A stretch of DNA of 64,000 nucleotides from ZC4RG20 sp964553875 (GCA_964553875.1 CAZKNH010000001.1:65314-129313), one strand, 5' to 3'. Shown: positions 16,895 to 25,731, numbered from the stretch's first letter. Translations and numbers: made by a program. The notes: generated from the sequence alone by a model not told the origin.

Positions 16895-17662
16895 TCACGC
16901 GTTCTCACCGAACATGATGAGGATCATCGTCGCGCGCTCGTCACCGGGGTTCCAGAATTCGTGGGTCATGCCCGCGGGGACGAAGATCGCCTGGTTGTCC
17001 CTGAGTGCGATCTCTCGCCCGCCGAGACGTGCCCTCGCGGTGCCCGCCTCGATGATGATGAAAAGCGATGCGAAGTCGTTGACCTGGTTGCGTGGATCGG
17101 CATTGATGTGCTGCCCCGGCGCGATCCCGTACCAGCTTGTGCGCAAGCCCTTGGCGTAGTAGATGGGAAGGGCTTCGCCGCCGTGCGCCGGCAGCGCACG
17201 TGAAGGATCCAGCGGCACGAACTCCGGGATTCCGGTCGTGAAGAAGTGAAAGCTCACGGACAGAAACGCGGCACGGCCGGATTCGTCCATCTGGAAGCCG
17301 TTCACCGTTTCGACCCGCATCGGGGTCGGATCCGACGCCCGGGCCTGCACCATCGTCGTCGGCGCGTGAATCTCGCCGGAGGCAATTCGCTCGAAGGTCT
17401 CACCGTCCGTGACGTAAACGAAAGCCGGGACTGCGGGCAGACCGCGTTCTACAGTTACGCTTGCAGCTTCGGTTTCGGTCGCGGGTTTCGCGGTGATGGT
17501 CCAGGCCTCGTCGTCGACGCGAACCCCGAACGTGACTGCGAAGCTCAAGCTCGGATCGCGCGCATAGTCCTCGGCGAGGCGTCGCAGCTCGTCTTCCGGC
17601 GTCTGCGCCAATAGAGACGCTGCATGGAGGAAAACGAGCAATGCAGCGAACGCGGATCTCAT
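16895..17662 (-). CDS. Secreted protein with C-terminal cupin domain
   Basis: 255 residues from the ATG at 17662, preceded by GGGAGGGGAG; signal peptide ends near SLLAQ. The first 160 residues form a domain I do not recognise. The last 80, 'GTARARLGGREIALRDNQAIF' (as two short strands) and 'VPAGMTHEFWNPGDERA', are a cupin barrel; the metal ligands are incomplete (one clear His, in 'THEFW'), so it may bind a ligand without being an enzyme. Its TGA at 16895-16897 is directly followed in frame by the GNAT remnant. Confidence 0.7.
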   Translation of the reverse strand: MRSAFAALLVFLHAASLLAQTPEDELRRLAEDYARDPSLSFAVTFGVRVDDEAWTITAKPATETEAASVTVERGLPAVPAFVYVTDGETFERIASGEIHAPTTMVQARASDPTPMRVETVNGFQMDESGRAAFLSVSFHFFTTGIPEFVPLDPSRALPAHGGEALPIYYAKGLRTSWYGIAPGQHINADPRNQVNDFASLFIIIEAGTARARLGGREIALRDNQAIFVPAGMTHEFWNPGDERATMILIMFGENA

Positions 17663-17715
17663 CGTGCTCCCCTCCCTTGGTGGCTCCAATGGTCTGCGTC
17701 AGTAACGGCTGATGT

Positions 17716-17823
17716 TCACCAGGAACAGGCTTCGCCGAAGGCGTGGAGCATCATGCCGTTCTCGAACCGGCCTCGTTCCAATATGGCGGCCTCGCGCAGG
17801 GCAAGTCTCGAGCGAAGCGGGAG
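17716..17823 (-). pseudogene. Short protein-like remnant, family not recognised
   Basis: Between two in-frame stops, 35 codons read with natural-looking composition: a helix-like 'LALREAAILERGRFENG' followed by 'MMLHAFGEACSW' and a stop. There is no start codon with a ribosome binding site. It lies in the gap between the cupin gene and the methyltransferase, in the same orientation as the neighbouring broken genes, so I read it as the tail of a lost gene. The family is unknown to me. Confidence 0.3.
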
Positions 17824-17885
17824 TCAGCTTCATGTCACGATGGCGGTACGGCGGATGGGCGGCGAACTTCGACACGCACGCCGTG

Positions 17886-18587
17886 TCACGTATCGGCCGT
17901 GGAGCAGCGGCCGTAGATGAAGTACCGGCTCGTGCTTCGCACGTCCGCGTTCCATCCCAATCGACCGAGCTTCGCCCGAAGCGCCTCGGGTTCGTAATAG
18001 ATCTTGTAGATGTTGAAAGTTCGCCCGTCGTTCAGCCGTCGCTCGACGATGGAACCGGACTCCGGAGGGTGCTGGTCCGGTGACGTCGACGTCGGGTCCT
18101 TTCTGGAATCGATGAAAAAAACGCGGCCTTCGGGAGCGAGGGCGGTTCGCACCAGCCTCCAGAACGATTCGAACCTCGCGTCGGGCACACGAGAAAGCCA
18201 GAAGCTGAAGAACACCACATCGAATTGCGCAGGCGGTACCCAATCGAACAGATTGGCTTGGACGTATCGTGCGCGCCCGGGTCCGATTCTCTTCTCGTTC
18301 AACGCCAGCATCTCGGACGAGGCGTCGACCACGGTCAACTCGTCGGCATAGCCGCACAACTTCTCCGTCCAGATGCCGGTCCCGCCTGCCAGTTCCAGGA
18401 CTTTGCCCCGAGGCGCGAAGTCGCGGAGCGCGGCGTCAAGCTCTTCGATATCCGAGAACCACTGCGCGTTGAGCTCCGGGCCGCGATCGTAACGGCCTTT
18501 GCGAAACCACCATTCGTCGTACTCGCTCGCGCGGGCACGGTAATACTCCACCTGTTGTGCGAGGTTGCCGACAACATTTTCGCTCAT
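17886..18587 (-). CDS. SAM-dependent class I methyltransferase
   Basis: 233 residues. 'KVLELAGGTGIWTEKL' at about 62-77 is motif I of the Rossmann methyltransferase fold, 'ELTVVDASSEML' is motif II with the ribose-binding Asp, and 'FDVVFFSFWLSRVPD' motif IV. An N-terminal 'EYYRARASEYDEWW' helix is typical of small-molecule methyltransferases. GAGGAA precedes the ATG at 18587, which overlaps the stop of the upstream gene (ATGA). Substrate not predictable. Confidence 0.85.
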   Translation of the reverse strand: MSENVVGNLAQQVEYYRARASEYDEWWFRKGRYDRGPELNAQWFSDIEELDAALRDFAPRGKVLELAGGTGIWTEKLCGYADELTVVDASSEMLALNEKRIGPGRARYVQANLFDWVPPAQFDVVFFSFWLSRVPDARFESFWRLVRTALAPEGRVFFIDSRKDPTSTSPDQHPPESGSIVERRLNDGRTFNIYKIYYEPEALRAKLGRLGWNADVRSTSRYFIYGRCSTADT

Positions 18588-18841
18588 TGGCGGATTCCTC
18601 GTGCGACGAACGCCATCTCGGTCGCGGGCTTCCAGCCGAGAGATTCGTAGAGTGGGCGGCCTATTTTCGTCCCGCGCTCGATCTGGTCACGAAGCCACGG
18701 GCGAAAGTGCTCCGTCATCGTCGTCAGGATGCCTGGATGGTGTCCAGCCTCGAGAAACATGCGCTCCCGATGGTCGCAGACGAGCGCCACGTCTTCGACG
18801 CGGATATCACGTTCGGCGTAGGGCGGGTTGGTCTCGGTCAT
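18584..18841 (-). pseudogene. GNAT acetyltransferase with internal deletion
   Basis: 85 residues. The start, 'IRVEDVALVCDHRERMFLEAGH' (in part CDHRERMFLEAG) and 'EHFRPWLRDQIERG', matches the N terminus of a GNAT subfamily; it then jumps at about residue 58 directly to 'GRPLYESLGWKP', the C-terminal beta5-alpha5 element. The central strands and the acetyl-CoA pyrophosphate-binding loop, some 70-80 residues, are absent while the frame is kept. The protein could be made, being coupled by ATGA overlap to the methyltransferase, but should not be catalytic. Confidence 0.7.
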
Positions 18842-18922
18842 AGAGTTTCGCTTCGAGCGTAGCTTCGGGGGCTCGACTCCGGCGAGCAATCGCTCGTGCC
18901 GATTCGTTGGCTCGAGCCTCGT

Positions 18923-19126
18923 TCAACGATTCGCACGATGTGTTTCACAGCGGTTCGAACGCCATCTTCTTGAGCCATGCGCGCTGCCAGTACGGGTTGC
19001 GGAGGGCAGCGTCGAACGATCCGCGAATAGATCAACCTCGTGACCTGCGTCGATCAGCCCGCGGCACAACGCGACCAACGGTCGCGTGTCTCCTTCGGTG
19101 CCGTACGTAACGACCGTGAAACGCAT
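18923..19126 (-). pseudogene. Glycosyltransferase (UGT/MGT type) N-terminal fragment
   Basis: The first 43 codons from the ATG at 19126, 'VVTYGTEGDTRPLVALCRGL' then 'AGHEVDLFADRSTL', are the N-terminal strand-loop-helix of GT1-type glycosyltransferases (compare 'GTRGDVQPLVALA' in the family). After about 18998 the composition becomes arginine/serine-rich and homology is lost; a +1 frame instead reads 'RNPYWQRAWLKKMAFEPL' and stops. So the gene was cut or shifted soon after its start. The 450 bases from here to the FtsH start at 19576 contain no other gene that I can support. Confidence 0.65.
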
Positions 19127-19575
19127 ACGAACGAAGGTCTTTTCTGGCGACGCAGCACCCGTGCAATCGCCGTATCCCTTGGTTTCCTTTCACTCGTCCG
19201 CAGGGCGGAGCGGAACCGCCCCGCGGTTTCACTGAACGACATGGGGCGACGGACCGGGCGTCGATTCGATTACGTATTCTGTACGACTGCGAGATGTTTC
19301 TCCATGCGCTATCGAATGCCTCGCGAGTGCCGTTTCGTGCCCCGTATCGGCTCACGAGCCGCCGTACTGTCTCTTAACGGTCTGGCACACACGTCGGGCG
19401 ACGACGCTGCGGAACGGTCGACATCTGTTCATGGCGATCGGACGAGCGCTTGAGCGCATCGCGCCGCGCCCCTATTTCAGGGAAGCCCATCACCGCTGGG
19501 GTAGACTTGTCTCTCGCCACTCCGTCGGCGCGGAAGCCTGCCGGCGGCGGCCGAGAGCAGGCTGGAGGAAAAGGG

Positions 19576-21603
19576 ATGAGCATTTGGGAACGAGCGCGCG
19601 GAAACGCAACCGATCCGTGGAAGAACGGATCGCGCGCGCAAGGGCAACGGACGGCCGGGCGCAACGGGGAGCAGGCGCCCAGCATGCCTCCGGCGAACAC
19701 GTGGCTCTGGTTTCTGCTGCTCCTGATCCTGAACTTCCTGCTCTTCCGCATGTTCTTCGCGGGGGCGGATATCGCGCTGACGATCCCGTACACCGTGTTC
19801 AAGGAGCAGGTCGTCGCGGGCAACGTCGCCGAGATCTACAACCAGGGTCAGCGGATCGAAGGCAGGTTCATCGAGCCGGTGACGTACCCGCCGCCGGAAA
19901 CTGCCGACGCTGCCGGAGACGGCGCCCCGCGCCCGCAGCCCCGCACCGGAACGACGTTCGAGACGACCCTTCCGACGTTCGTCGATCCGGGGCTCGAGGC
20001 GCTCTTGATCGAGCACGGCGTCGAGATCACGGCGGAGCCGATCGACACGGGCACGTCGCCGCTCGGGCTGCTTTTGTTCGGGTTCGGGCCTGCGATACTG
20101 ATCATCGCGTTCTACGTGTGGCTCTTCCGCCGGGCGGCGCGCCAGGGCGGCGGGATCGGCGGCCTCATGGGTATCGGGAAGAGCCGCGCACGCCGCTACG
20201 ACGCGGAGCGCGACAAGCGCGTGACGTTCGAGGACGTCGCCGGCATCGACGAGGTCGAGAACGAGCTCGTCGAGATCGTCGATTTCCTCAAGAATCCGGA
20301 GAAGTACACGCGCTTGGGCGGCACGGCGCCGAAAGGCGTGCTGCTCGTCGGGCCGCCGGGCACCGGCAAGACGCTGCTCGCGCGCGCGGTCGCCGGCGAG
20401 GCGGGCGTGCCGTTCTTCTCGATGAGCGCCGCGGAGTTCGTCGAGATGATCGTCGGCGTCGGTGCGGCGCGCGTGCGCGATCTGTTCCGGCAGGCGCGCG
20501 AGCATGCGCCCGCGATCATCTTTATCGACGAGATCGACGCGATCGGCCGAGCCCGCAGCGGCATCGCGTTCGGGGGCGCGGCGGCCGAGCACGAGCAGAC
20601 GTTGCAGCAGCTCCTGACCGAGATGGACGGCTTCTCGAGCCGCGAAGGCATCATCGTGCTCGCGGCGACGAACCAGCCGGACATCCTCGACCGCGCGCTG
20701 CTCCGGCCCGGGCGTTTCGACCGCCGCCTCGTCGTGAACCTGCCCGACAAGAAAGGGCGCGAGGAGATCCTCAAGATTCACACGCGGCAGTCGCCGCTCG
20801 CGGCCGACGTCGATCTCGCCGAGCTCGCCGCATCGACGCCCGGCTTCTCGGGCGCCGACATCCGTAATCTCGCGAACGAGGCGGCGCTTCTCGCCGCGCG
20901 GCGCGGCCAGAACGAGGTGCGCCAGCGCGATTTCCTCGATGCGCTCGAGAAGATCGTGCTGGGCCCGGAGCGGCCTCTGCTCTTGACACAGGAGGACCGG
21001 GAGCGGATCGCGTACCACGAGGCGGGGCACGCGATTCTCGGCTTGATCGTGCCGGGCGCGGATCCGGTGCACCGTGTCACGATCGTTCCGCGCGGCCAGG
21101 CCCTCGGCGTGACGTATCAGCGTCCGGACAGCGACCGCTACAACTATCCGGAGTCGTATCTGAAAGCGCGGATCATCGGCATGCTCGGCGGCCGCGCGGC
21201 CGAGGAGATCGTCTACGGCACGCGCACGACGGGCGCGGAGAACGACATCGCGCAGGCGACGGATCTCGCGCGGAACATGGTGACGCGCTGGGGCATGAGC
21301 GACGAGCTAGGCATGGTGCAGCTCGCGCCGCAGCGCAATCCCTATCTCAGCGGACCGAGCTCGTTCGTCGGCGAGAAGCCGTTCAGCGAGGACACCGCCC
21401 GCCGGATCGATGCCGAGGTGCAGCGGATCATCGACGAGAGCCACGCGGAAGCGAAGCGGCTCCTCACCGCGCATCGCGCCGAGCTCGATGCGCTCGTCAA
21501 GGCGCTGCTCGAGCGCGAGACGCTCGACGAAGAGGAGATCCTCGAGGTGACCGGGCTGCCTCGGCGCTCCGACGCCGGGGCACGGGCGACGGCGACGGTG
21601 TGA
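19576..21603 (+). CDS. ftsH: FtsH-type membrane AAA+ zinc metalloprotease
   Basis: 675 residues from the ATG at 19576 (GGAGGAAAAGGG upstream). Transmembrane helices at about 43-62 and 163-186 enclose a periplasmic domain; then the AAA module with Walker A G-P-P-G-T-G-K-T (259-266), Walker B 'IIFIDEIDAIG' and second region of homology 'RPGRFDRR'; then the M41 peptidase with H-E-A-G-H (481-485). FtsH hexamers extract and degrade membrane and regulatory proteins. The N-terminal extension before helix 1 (about 40 residues) and the sequence 'GVTYQRPDSDRYNYP' in place of the usual GxTxxxPxxD context suggest a paralogue or group-specific form rather than the housekeeping copy. Confidence 0.9.
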   Translation: MSIWERARGNATDPWKNGSRAQGQRTAGRNGEQAPSMPPANTWLWFLLLLILNFLLFRMFFAGADIALTIPYTVFKEQVVAGNVAEIYNQGQRIEGRFIEPVTYPPPETADAAGDGAPRPQPRTGTTFETTLPTFVDPGLEALLIEHGVEITAEPIDTGTSPLGLLLFGFGPAILIIAFYVWLFRRAARQGGGIGGLMGIGKSRARRYDAERDKRVTFEDVAGIDEVENELVEIVDFLKNPEKYTRLGGTAPKGVLLVGPPGTGKTLLARAVAGEAGVPFFSMSAAEFVEMIVGVGAARVRDLFRQAREHAPAIIFIDEIDAIGRARSGIAFGGAAAEHEQTLQQLLTEMDGFSSREGIIVLAATNQPDILDRALLRPGRFDRRLVVNLPDKKGREEILKIHTRQSPLAADVDLAELAASTPGFSGADIRNLANEAALLAARRGQNEVRQRDFLDALEKIVLGPERPLLLTQEDRERIAYHEAGHAILGLIVPGADPVHRVTIVPRGQALGVTYQRPDSDRYNYPESYLKARIIGMLGGRAAEEIVYGTRTTGAENDIAQATDLARNMVTRWGMSDELGMVQLAPQRNPYLSGPSSFVGEKPFSEDTARRIDAEVQRIIDESHAEAKRLLTAHRAELDALVKALLERETLDEEEILEVTGLPRRSDAGARATATV

Positions 21604-21719
21604 CGCGCGTCGAGGACGACCCGCCAATGCACGCTTTGTGATTCGCGTCGTCTCGCTGCGCCTTTGACTTAGGGTAATTTCGCATCATCGTCGCGCCGCC
21701 TGCCGGCAGGAATCGATTC

Positions 21720-22085
21720 ATGACCAACCTTGCGACCCGCACGCCGAAGCGTGCGGCGGCCCTTTTCGGTGCGGCATTCGCGATCGTCTTTCTGTTCACG
21801 TACGACCCCGAAGACTTGCCGGCCGGGCTGCTGAACGCGTCGAGGTGGCTCGTGATGCTGCCGGCGGCGTTCCTGCTGACGGTGCGCGCGGCCGCGGCGT
21901 GGAGGTCGGGCCTCGTGCTGACGGGCGGGGTGTTCTTCGGCGTCTGCATCGCGGCGATCCTGTACGGGTCCAACCTCTGGCCGATCGCAGGGGTCTACTG
22001 GACGTGGGCCTTGCTGCCGCCGATCGTCGTCGGCACGGCGGTCAGCATGCTGATCCGCTGGATGTCGAAAGGAACCCCGAGGTGA
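21720..22085 (+). CDS. Small membrane protein, unknown function
   Basis: 121 residues with four hydrophobic segments (about 12-28, 38-58, 64-84, 90-112), a basic C terminus and no recognisable motif. AGGA lies nine bases before the ATG. It runs in the same direction as FtsH and the next small membrane gene, with short spacers, so could be FtsH-associated, though nothing in the sequence proves it. Confidence 0.6.
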   Translation: MTNLATRTPKRAAALFGAAFAIVFLFTYDPEDLPAGLLNASRWLVMLPAAFLLTVRAAAAWRSGLVLTGGVFFGVCIAAILYGSNLWPIAGVYWTWALLPPIVVGTAVSMLIRWMSKGTPR

Positions 22086-22146
22086 TTTCCCCCGAGCCGG
22101 ACCACCTCGCGTCCGGCATCCGTTCTGCTCGAAACGGAGAGGCGTG

Positions 22147-22398
22147 ATGGCGCTCTTTCAAAGCCTGCTGCTCCTCGCCATGGGCTACGGGACGCTCGGC
22201 GTCACCTATCGGTCGCTCGGCACCGGATGGCTGCCGTTCGGACCGAGCGGCCCCAGGGGGCGATTGGAGTTCCGGATGGACGAACAGCCCTTCCGGTACT
22301 GGATGGCGTTCACGTTCTATTGCGCCCTGGGCGTCTGGTGCCTATTTCTTGCATTCGGCGTGCTGTCCGGAGAGCTTTCGCCGTTGCCGCTGAACTGA
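22147..22398 (+). CDS. Small membrane protein, unknown function
   Basis: 83 residues with two hydrophobic helices (about 4-24 and 50-74) joined by a polar loop rich in Gly, Pro and Arg. GGAGAGG precedes the ATG at 22147; a GTG one codon earlier is also possible. Family not recognised. It follows another small membrane gene by 61 bases. Confidence 0.55.
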   Translation: MALFQSLLLLAMGYGTLGVTYRSLGTGWLPFGPSGPRGRLEFRMDEQPFRYWMAFTFYCALGVWCLFLAFGVLSGELSPLPLN

Positions 22399-22494
22399 GT
22401 CTCGGCGGATGAACCGGAGCGAGCGCAGCGGCCGGCACCTTTCCCGGGCCGCAGTGCTGCAAGCGTCGCCATCGGAACAACCCCGGAGATCGCC

Positions 22495-23607
22495 ATGAGC
22501 TGTCGGCTCTTTACGCCGTTCAAGGTTGCCGGTCTCGAGCTCGTGAACCGCATCGTCATCGCGCCGATGTGCCAGTACTCGGCCGAGGACGGCTGCATGA
22601 CGGACTGGCACGTCATTCACCTCGGGCACCTCGCGCTCTCGGGCGCCGCGCTCCTGACGATCGAGGCGACCGCCGTGACGGCCGAAGGCCGGATCACGTA
22701 TGCGGACGTCGGGCTCTATTCCGACGCGTGCGAAGCAGCGATGCGGCGCACGCTCGAAGCCGTGCGCCGGTGGTCCGACATGCCGATCGCGGTCCAGCTC
22801 GCGCACGCCGGCCGCAAGGCATCGACGGAGGTGCCGTGGAAGGGCGGCGGGCAGCTGCCGGCGGATCATCCCGGCGGCTGGCGCACCGTCGCGCCGTCGG
22901 CGATCCCTTATCTCGAGACGGATACGCCGCCCGTCGCGCTCGACCGCGAAGGGCTCGCACGCGTGCGCACCGCTTTTGCGGACGCCGCGCGTCGCGCGGT
23001 GCGGATCGGCCTCGACGCGATCCAGATTCATGCGGCGCACGGTTATCTGCTGCACGAGTTCCTGTCGCCGCTGTCGAACGCCCGCGACGACGAGTATGGG
23101 GGCTCGCTCCAGAACCGCATGCGCTTTCCGCTCGAGGTCTTCGACGCCGTGCGTGAAGTCGTTCCGCCCGAGATCCCGGTCAGCGTCCGCGTATCGGGAA
23201 CCGACTGGGTGCCGCGCGGCTGGGACATCGAGCAGACGGTCGAATTCGCACGCGCCCTGGAAGCGCGCGGCTGCAGCGCGATCCACATCTCGAGCGGCGG
23301 GCTCGCGCCCACGCAACAGATTCCGGTCGGGCCGGGCTACCAGGTACCGCTCGCGCGCGCCGTGAAGGCCGCGGTGAAGATGCCGGTCGTCGCGGTCGGC
23401 CAGATCGTCGACTTCGATCACGCCGAATCGATCCTCGTCGCGGGCGATGCGGACTTGATCGCGATCGCTCGCGCGATCCTCTACGACCCGCGCTGGCCGT
23501 GGCACGCGGCCGCCCACTTCGGCGCGAGCGTCAAGGCGCCGAAGCAGTACCTGCGCGCACAGCCGTCGCGTTATCGGAATCTGTTCGACTTTCGCGGCGA
23601 CGACTGA
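22495..23607 (+). CDS. NADH:flavin oxidoreductase, Old Yellow Enzyme (YqjM-like class)
   Basis: 370 residues, FMN-binding TIM barrel. 'NRIVIAPMCQYSAEDG' at about 18-33 holds the Cys that tunes FMN redox potential in thermophilic-like/YqjM enzymes; 'IQIHAAHGYLLHEFLSPLSN' (shortened: HAAHGYLLHEFLSP) supplies the H-x-x-H substrate pair, followed by 'DEYGGS'. These enzymes reduce activated C=C bonds with NAD(P)H. The 3' end overlaps the convergent LysR gene by 37 bases. A second, different OYE lies on the other side of that LysR gene. Confidence 0.9.
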   Translation: MSCRLFTPFKVAGLELVNRIVIAPMCQYSAEDGCMTDWHVIHLGHLALSGAALLTIEATAVTAEGRITYADVGLYSDACEAAMRRTLEAVRRWSDMPIAVQLAHAGRKASTEVPWKGGGQLPADHPGGWRTVAPSAIPYLETDTPPVALDREGLARVRTAFADAARRAVRIGLDAIQIHAAHGYLLHEFLSPLSNARDDEYGGSLQNRMRFPLEVFDAVREVVPPEIPVSVRVSGTDWVPRGWDIEQTVEFARALEARGCSAIHISSGGLAPTQQIPVGPGYQVPLARAVKAAVKMPVVAVGQIVDFDHAESILVAGDADLIAIARAILYDPRWPWHAAAHFGASVKAPKQYLRAQPSRYRNLFDFRGDD

Positions 23608-24509
23608 GTCGTCGTCACCGATTCGGTGCACTTCTCGCCGAGCGTCTCGACGATGAAGTCGACGAATGCGGTGACCTTCGTGCTCGCGAGCCGCCGCGAT
23701 GCGTGCAGCACCCAGATCTCGGATGTGCGGTGCGGCACGGTGCTCCAGATCGTAAGACGTCCCTCGTCCGCGGCCTCCTCGACGACCGCACGCGGGAGCA
23801 GCGCGACGCCTGCGCCTGCGGCGACGGCATCCCGCACCATCAGGAGCGACGAGAGCCGCATGCGCACGTCTGGCATGATCTCGAGCTGGTCCGTGACGCG
23901 CCACGGGCCTTTGTCCGCGAGATGGATCATCGTGACCGCGGGCACGCGCGGCGGCGTGCCGTCGCGCGTCGGTTTCGGCCGGCGCATGCCCCGCGGTGCG
24001 ACGACGACGAGCGCATCCTCGCCGATCCGTCGGCCGACGAGCGTCTCGTCCTTGCGCGGGTTCACGCGCACGACGACGTCGTAGCCGTCTTCGATGAGAT
24101 CGACGTAGCGGTCCTCCGCGATGACCTCGAGCTCGACCTCGGGGTAACGGCGATTGAACTCCGCGGCGAGCGACCCGAGCAGCGTCTGCCCGATGAACAA
24201 CGGCACGCTGACACGCAGCTTCCCGCGCGGGCGGAACGAGCCTTCCGAGAGGCTTCGTCCGACGTCGGCAAGCTCGGCGACCAAGGTGCTGGTCCGCTCG
24301 TGGAGCGCGCGGCCGTCCTCCGTGAGCTTGAGCGTCCGCGCGCCTCGCTCGAAGAGACGCACGCCCAGGCTTTCCTCGAGCGCCATCACGCGCCGCGATA
24401 GCGTCGCCTTCGGTCGTCCGCTCGCGCGGCTCGCCTTGCCGAAGCCGCCCGCGGAGGCGACCAGATCGAAGTCGGCGAGGAGGCCCAGGTCCAATTTCGA
24501 CTGATCCAT
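23571..24509 (-). CDS. LysR-type transcriptional regulator
   Basis: 312 residues from the ATG at 24509. The N-terminal winged helix-turn-helix ('DFDLVASAGGFGKASRASG', then 'ATLSRRVMALEESLGVRLFER') is canonical; the remainder is the periplasmic-binding-protein-like effector domain starting 'GKLRVSVPLFIGQTLLG'. It belongs to the AaeR/DsdC-like group in which the target is often the divergent gene. It is divergent from the alkene reductase at 24637 and tail-overlapped by the first OYE, so it probably controls at least the divergent gene. ATTGGAA occurs twice in the 127-base spacer, but I cannot define an operator. Confidence 0.9.
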   Translation of the reverse strand: MDQSKLDLGLLADFDLVASAGGFGKASRASGRPKATLSRRVMALEESLGVRLFERGARTLKLTEDGRALHERTSTLVAELADVGRSLSEGSFRPRGKLRVSVPLFIGQTLLGSLAAEFNRRYPEVELEVIAEDRYVDLIEDGYDVVVRVNPRKDETLVGRRIGEDALVVVAPRGMRRPKPTRDGTPPRVPAVTMIHLADKGPWRVTDQLEIMPDVRMRLSSLLMVRDAVAAGAGVALLPRAVVEEAADEGRLTIWSTVPHRTSEIWVLHASRRLASTKVTAFVDFIVETLGEKCTESVTTTQSSPRKSNRFR

Positions 24510-24636
24510 TATTGGAACGACGCGTCTCTCATTTGTGGATTGTGGCCCGTTGTATGGACAGATTACCCTGTCGCGCCATTGGAAGCGAATTCGCCGCAGG
24601 GGCGCGGCAGAAGAACGAGACGAAAGGAGCGTCACG

Positions 24637-25731
24637 ATGACCACGATCTGGGACGAGGTACGGGTAGGCCGGCTCACGCTGCCGCATCGTTTCGCGATGG
24701 CGCCGATGACGCGGAGCCGCGCACAGCCCGATGGCACCCCGGGGCCGCTCGCGGCCGAGTACTACGCGCAGCGCGCCTCGATGGGGCTCTTGATCAGCGA
24801 AGGCGTGCAGCCGTCGGACGACGGGCAGGGCTACATGTCGACGCCCGGCATCTACACGGATCGGCACGTCGCCGGATGGCGGCGCGTCACCGATGCCGTG
24901 CACGAAGCGGGCGGGCACCTGTTCATTCAGCTGATGCACGTCGGGCGCGTGAGCCATCCGGACAACACGCCGCATCATCGGCAGGCGCTTGCGCCGTCGG
25001 CCGTCGCGACGGGCGAGAAGATATTCACCCCGCGCGGTCTGCAGGATGAGCCGGTGCCGCGCGCGATGTCGATCGACGAGATCCGCGCGACGATCCGCGA
25101 TTTTGCGTACGCGGCAAGCCGCGCGATCGAGGCGGGCGCGGACGGCGTCGAGATCCACGGCGCGAACGGCTACCTCGTCCAGCAGTTCCTGTCGGTCAAC
25201 GCGAACCTGCGTGACGACGAGTACGGCGGGCCGATCGAGAATCGTGCGCGTTTCGCGATCGAGACGGCGGCCGCCGTTGCCGCGGCGATCGGTCCCGAGC
25301 GCACCGGCATACGCCTGTCGCCTGCCTCGACGTTCAACGCGATCGACGAGGGCGAAGAATACGAGGCGCTCTATCGCTATCTGGTCCGCGAGCTCGCGAA
25401 GCTCGACCTCGCGTATGTGCACATCGTGCACCACGGCAACGAGGAGCTGGTTCGCGACCTTAGACGCCTCTGGCCGAACGCGTTGCTGGTGAACCGTCCG
25501 GGACAAGCCCTCGACAAGCTCGCGGCGGACATCGAGTCCGGACTCGCGGACGTCGTCACGATCGGCCGCTGGGCGCTTGCGAATCCGGACTTCGTCGAGC
25601 GCTACCGCGCCCGCGCGCCGTTGAACGAGCCCGATCCTGCGACGTTCTACGGCGGGGATGCGCGCGGATACACGGACTATCCGCGGCTCGATGCGCTCGA
25701 AGGCGCCGAGGCCACGGCGGTTTCGGCTTGA
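24637..25731 (+). CDS. Alkene reductase, classical Old Yellow Enzyme (NemA-like)
   Basis: 364 residues; AAAGGAGC seven bases upstream of the ATG at 24637. 'HRFAMAPMTRSRAQPDGTPG' at the start (core MAPMTRSRA) lacks the YqjM Cys and instead matches classical OYEs. 'EIHGANGYLVQQFLSVNANLR' (core HGANGYLVQQFL) provides the H-x-x-N pair, followed by 'DEYGG'. It should reduce activated alkenes, nitro compounds or maleimides with NADPH. It differs in class from the OYE at 22495, so the pair is not a recent duplication. A strong hairpin follows its stop codon. Confidence 0.9.
   Translation: MTTIWDEVRVGRLTLPHRFAMAPMTRSRAQPDGTPGPLAAEYYAQRASMGLLISEGVQPSDDGQGYMSTPGIYTDRHVAGWRRVTDAVHEAGGHLFIQLMHVGRVSHPDNTPHHRQALAPSAVATGEKIFTPRGLQDEPVPRAMSIDEIRATIRDFAYAASRAIEAGADGVEIHGANGYLVQQFLSVNANLRDDEYGGPIENRARFAIETAAAVAAAIGPERTGIRLSPASTFNAIDEGEEYEALYRYLVRELAKLDLAYVHIVHHGNEELVRDLRRLWPNALLVNRPGQALDKLAADIESGLADVVTIGRWALANPDFVERYRARAPLNEPDPATFYGGDARGYTDYPRLDALEGAEATAVSA

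Noticed and set aside
15751..19130. Integron cassette array
   Set aside because: Several small one-strand genes of unrelated function suggested this, but I found no convincing attC core sites (RYYYAAC / GTTRRRY pairs) in the spacers and no integrase gene.
24510..24636. LysR operator in the divergent spacer
   Set aside because: ATTGGAA is repeated and T-N11-A matches can be found, but these are too loose to call a site.
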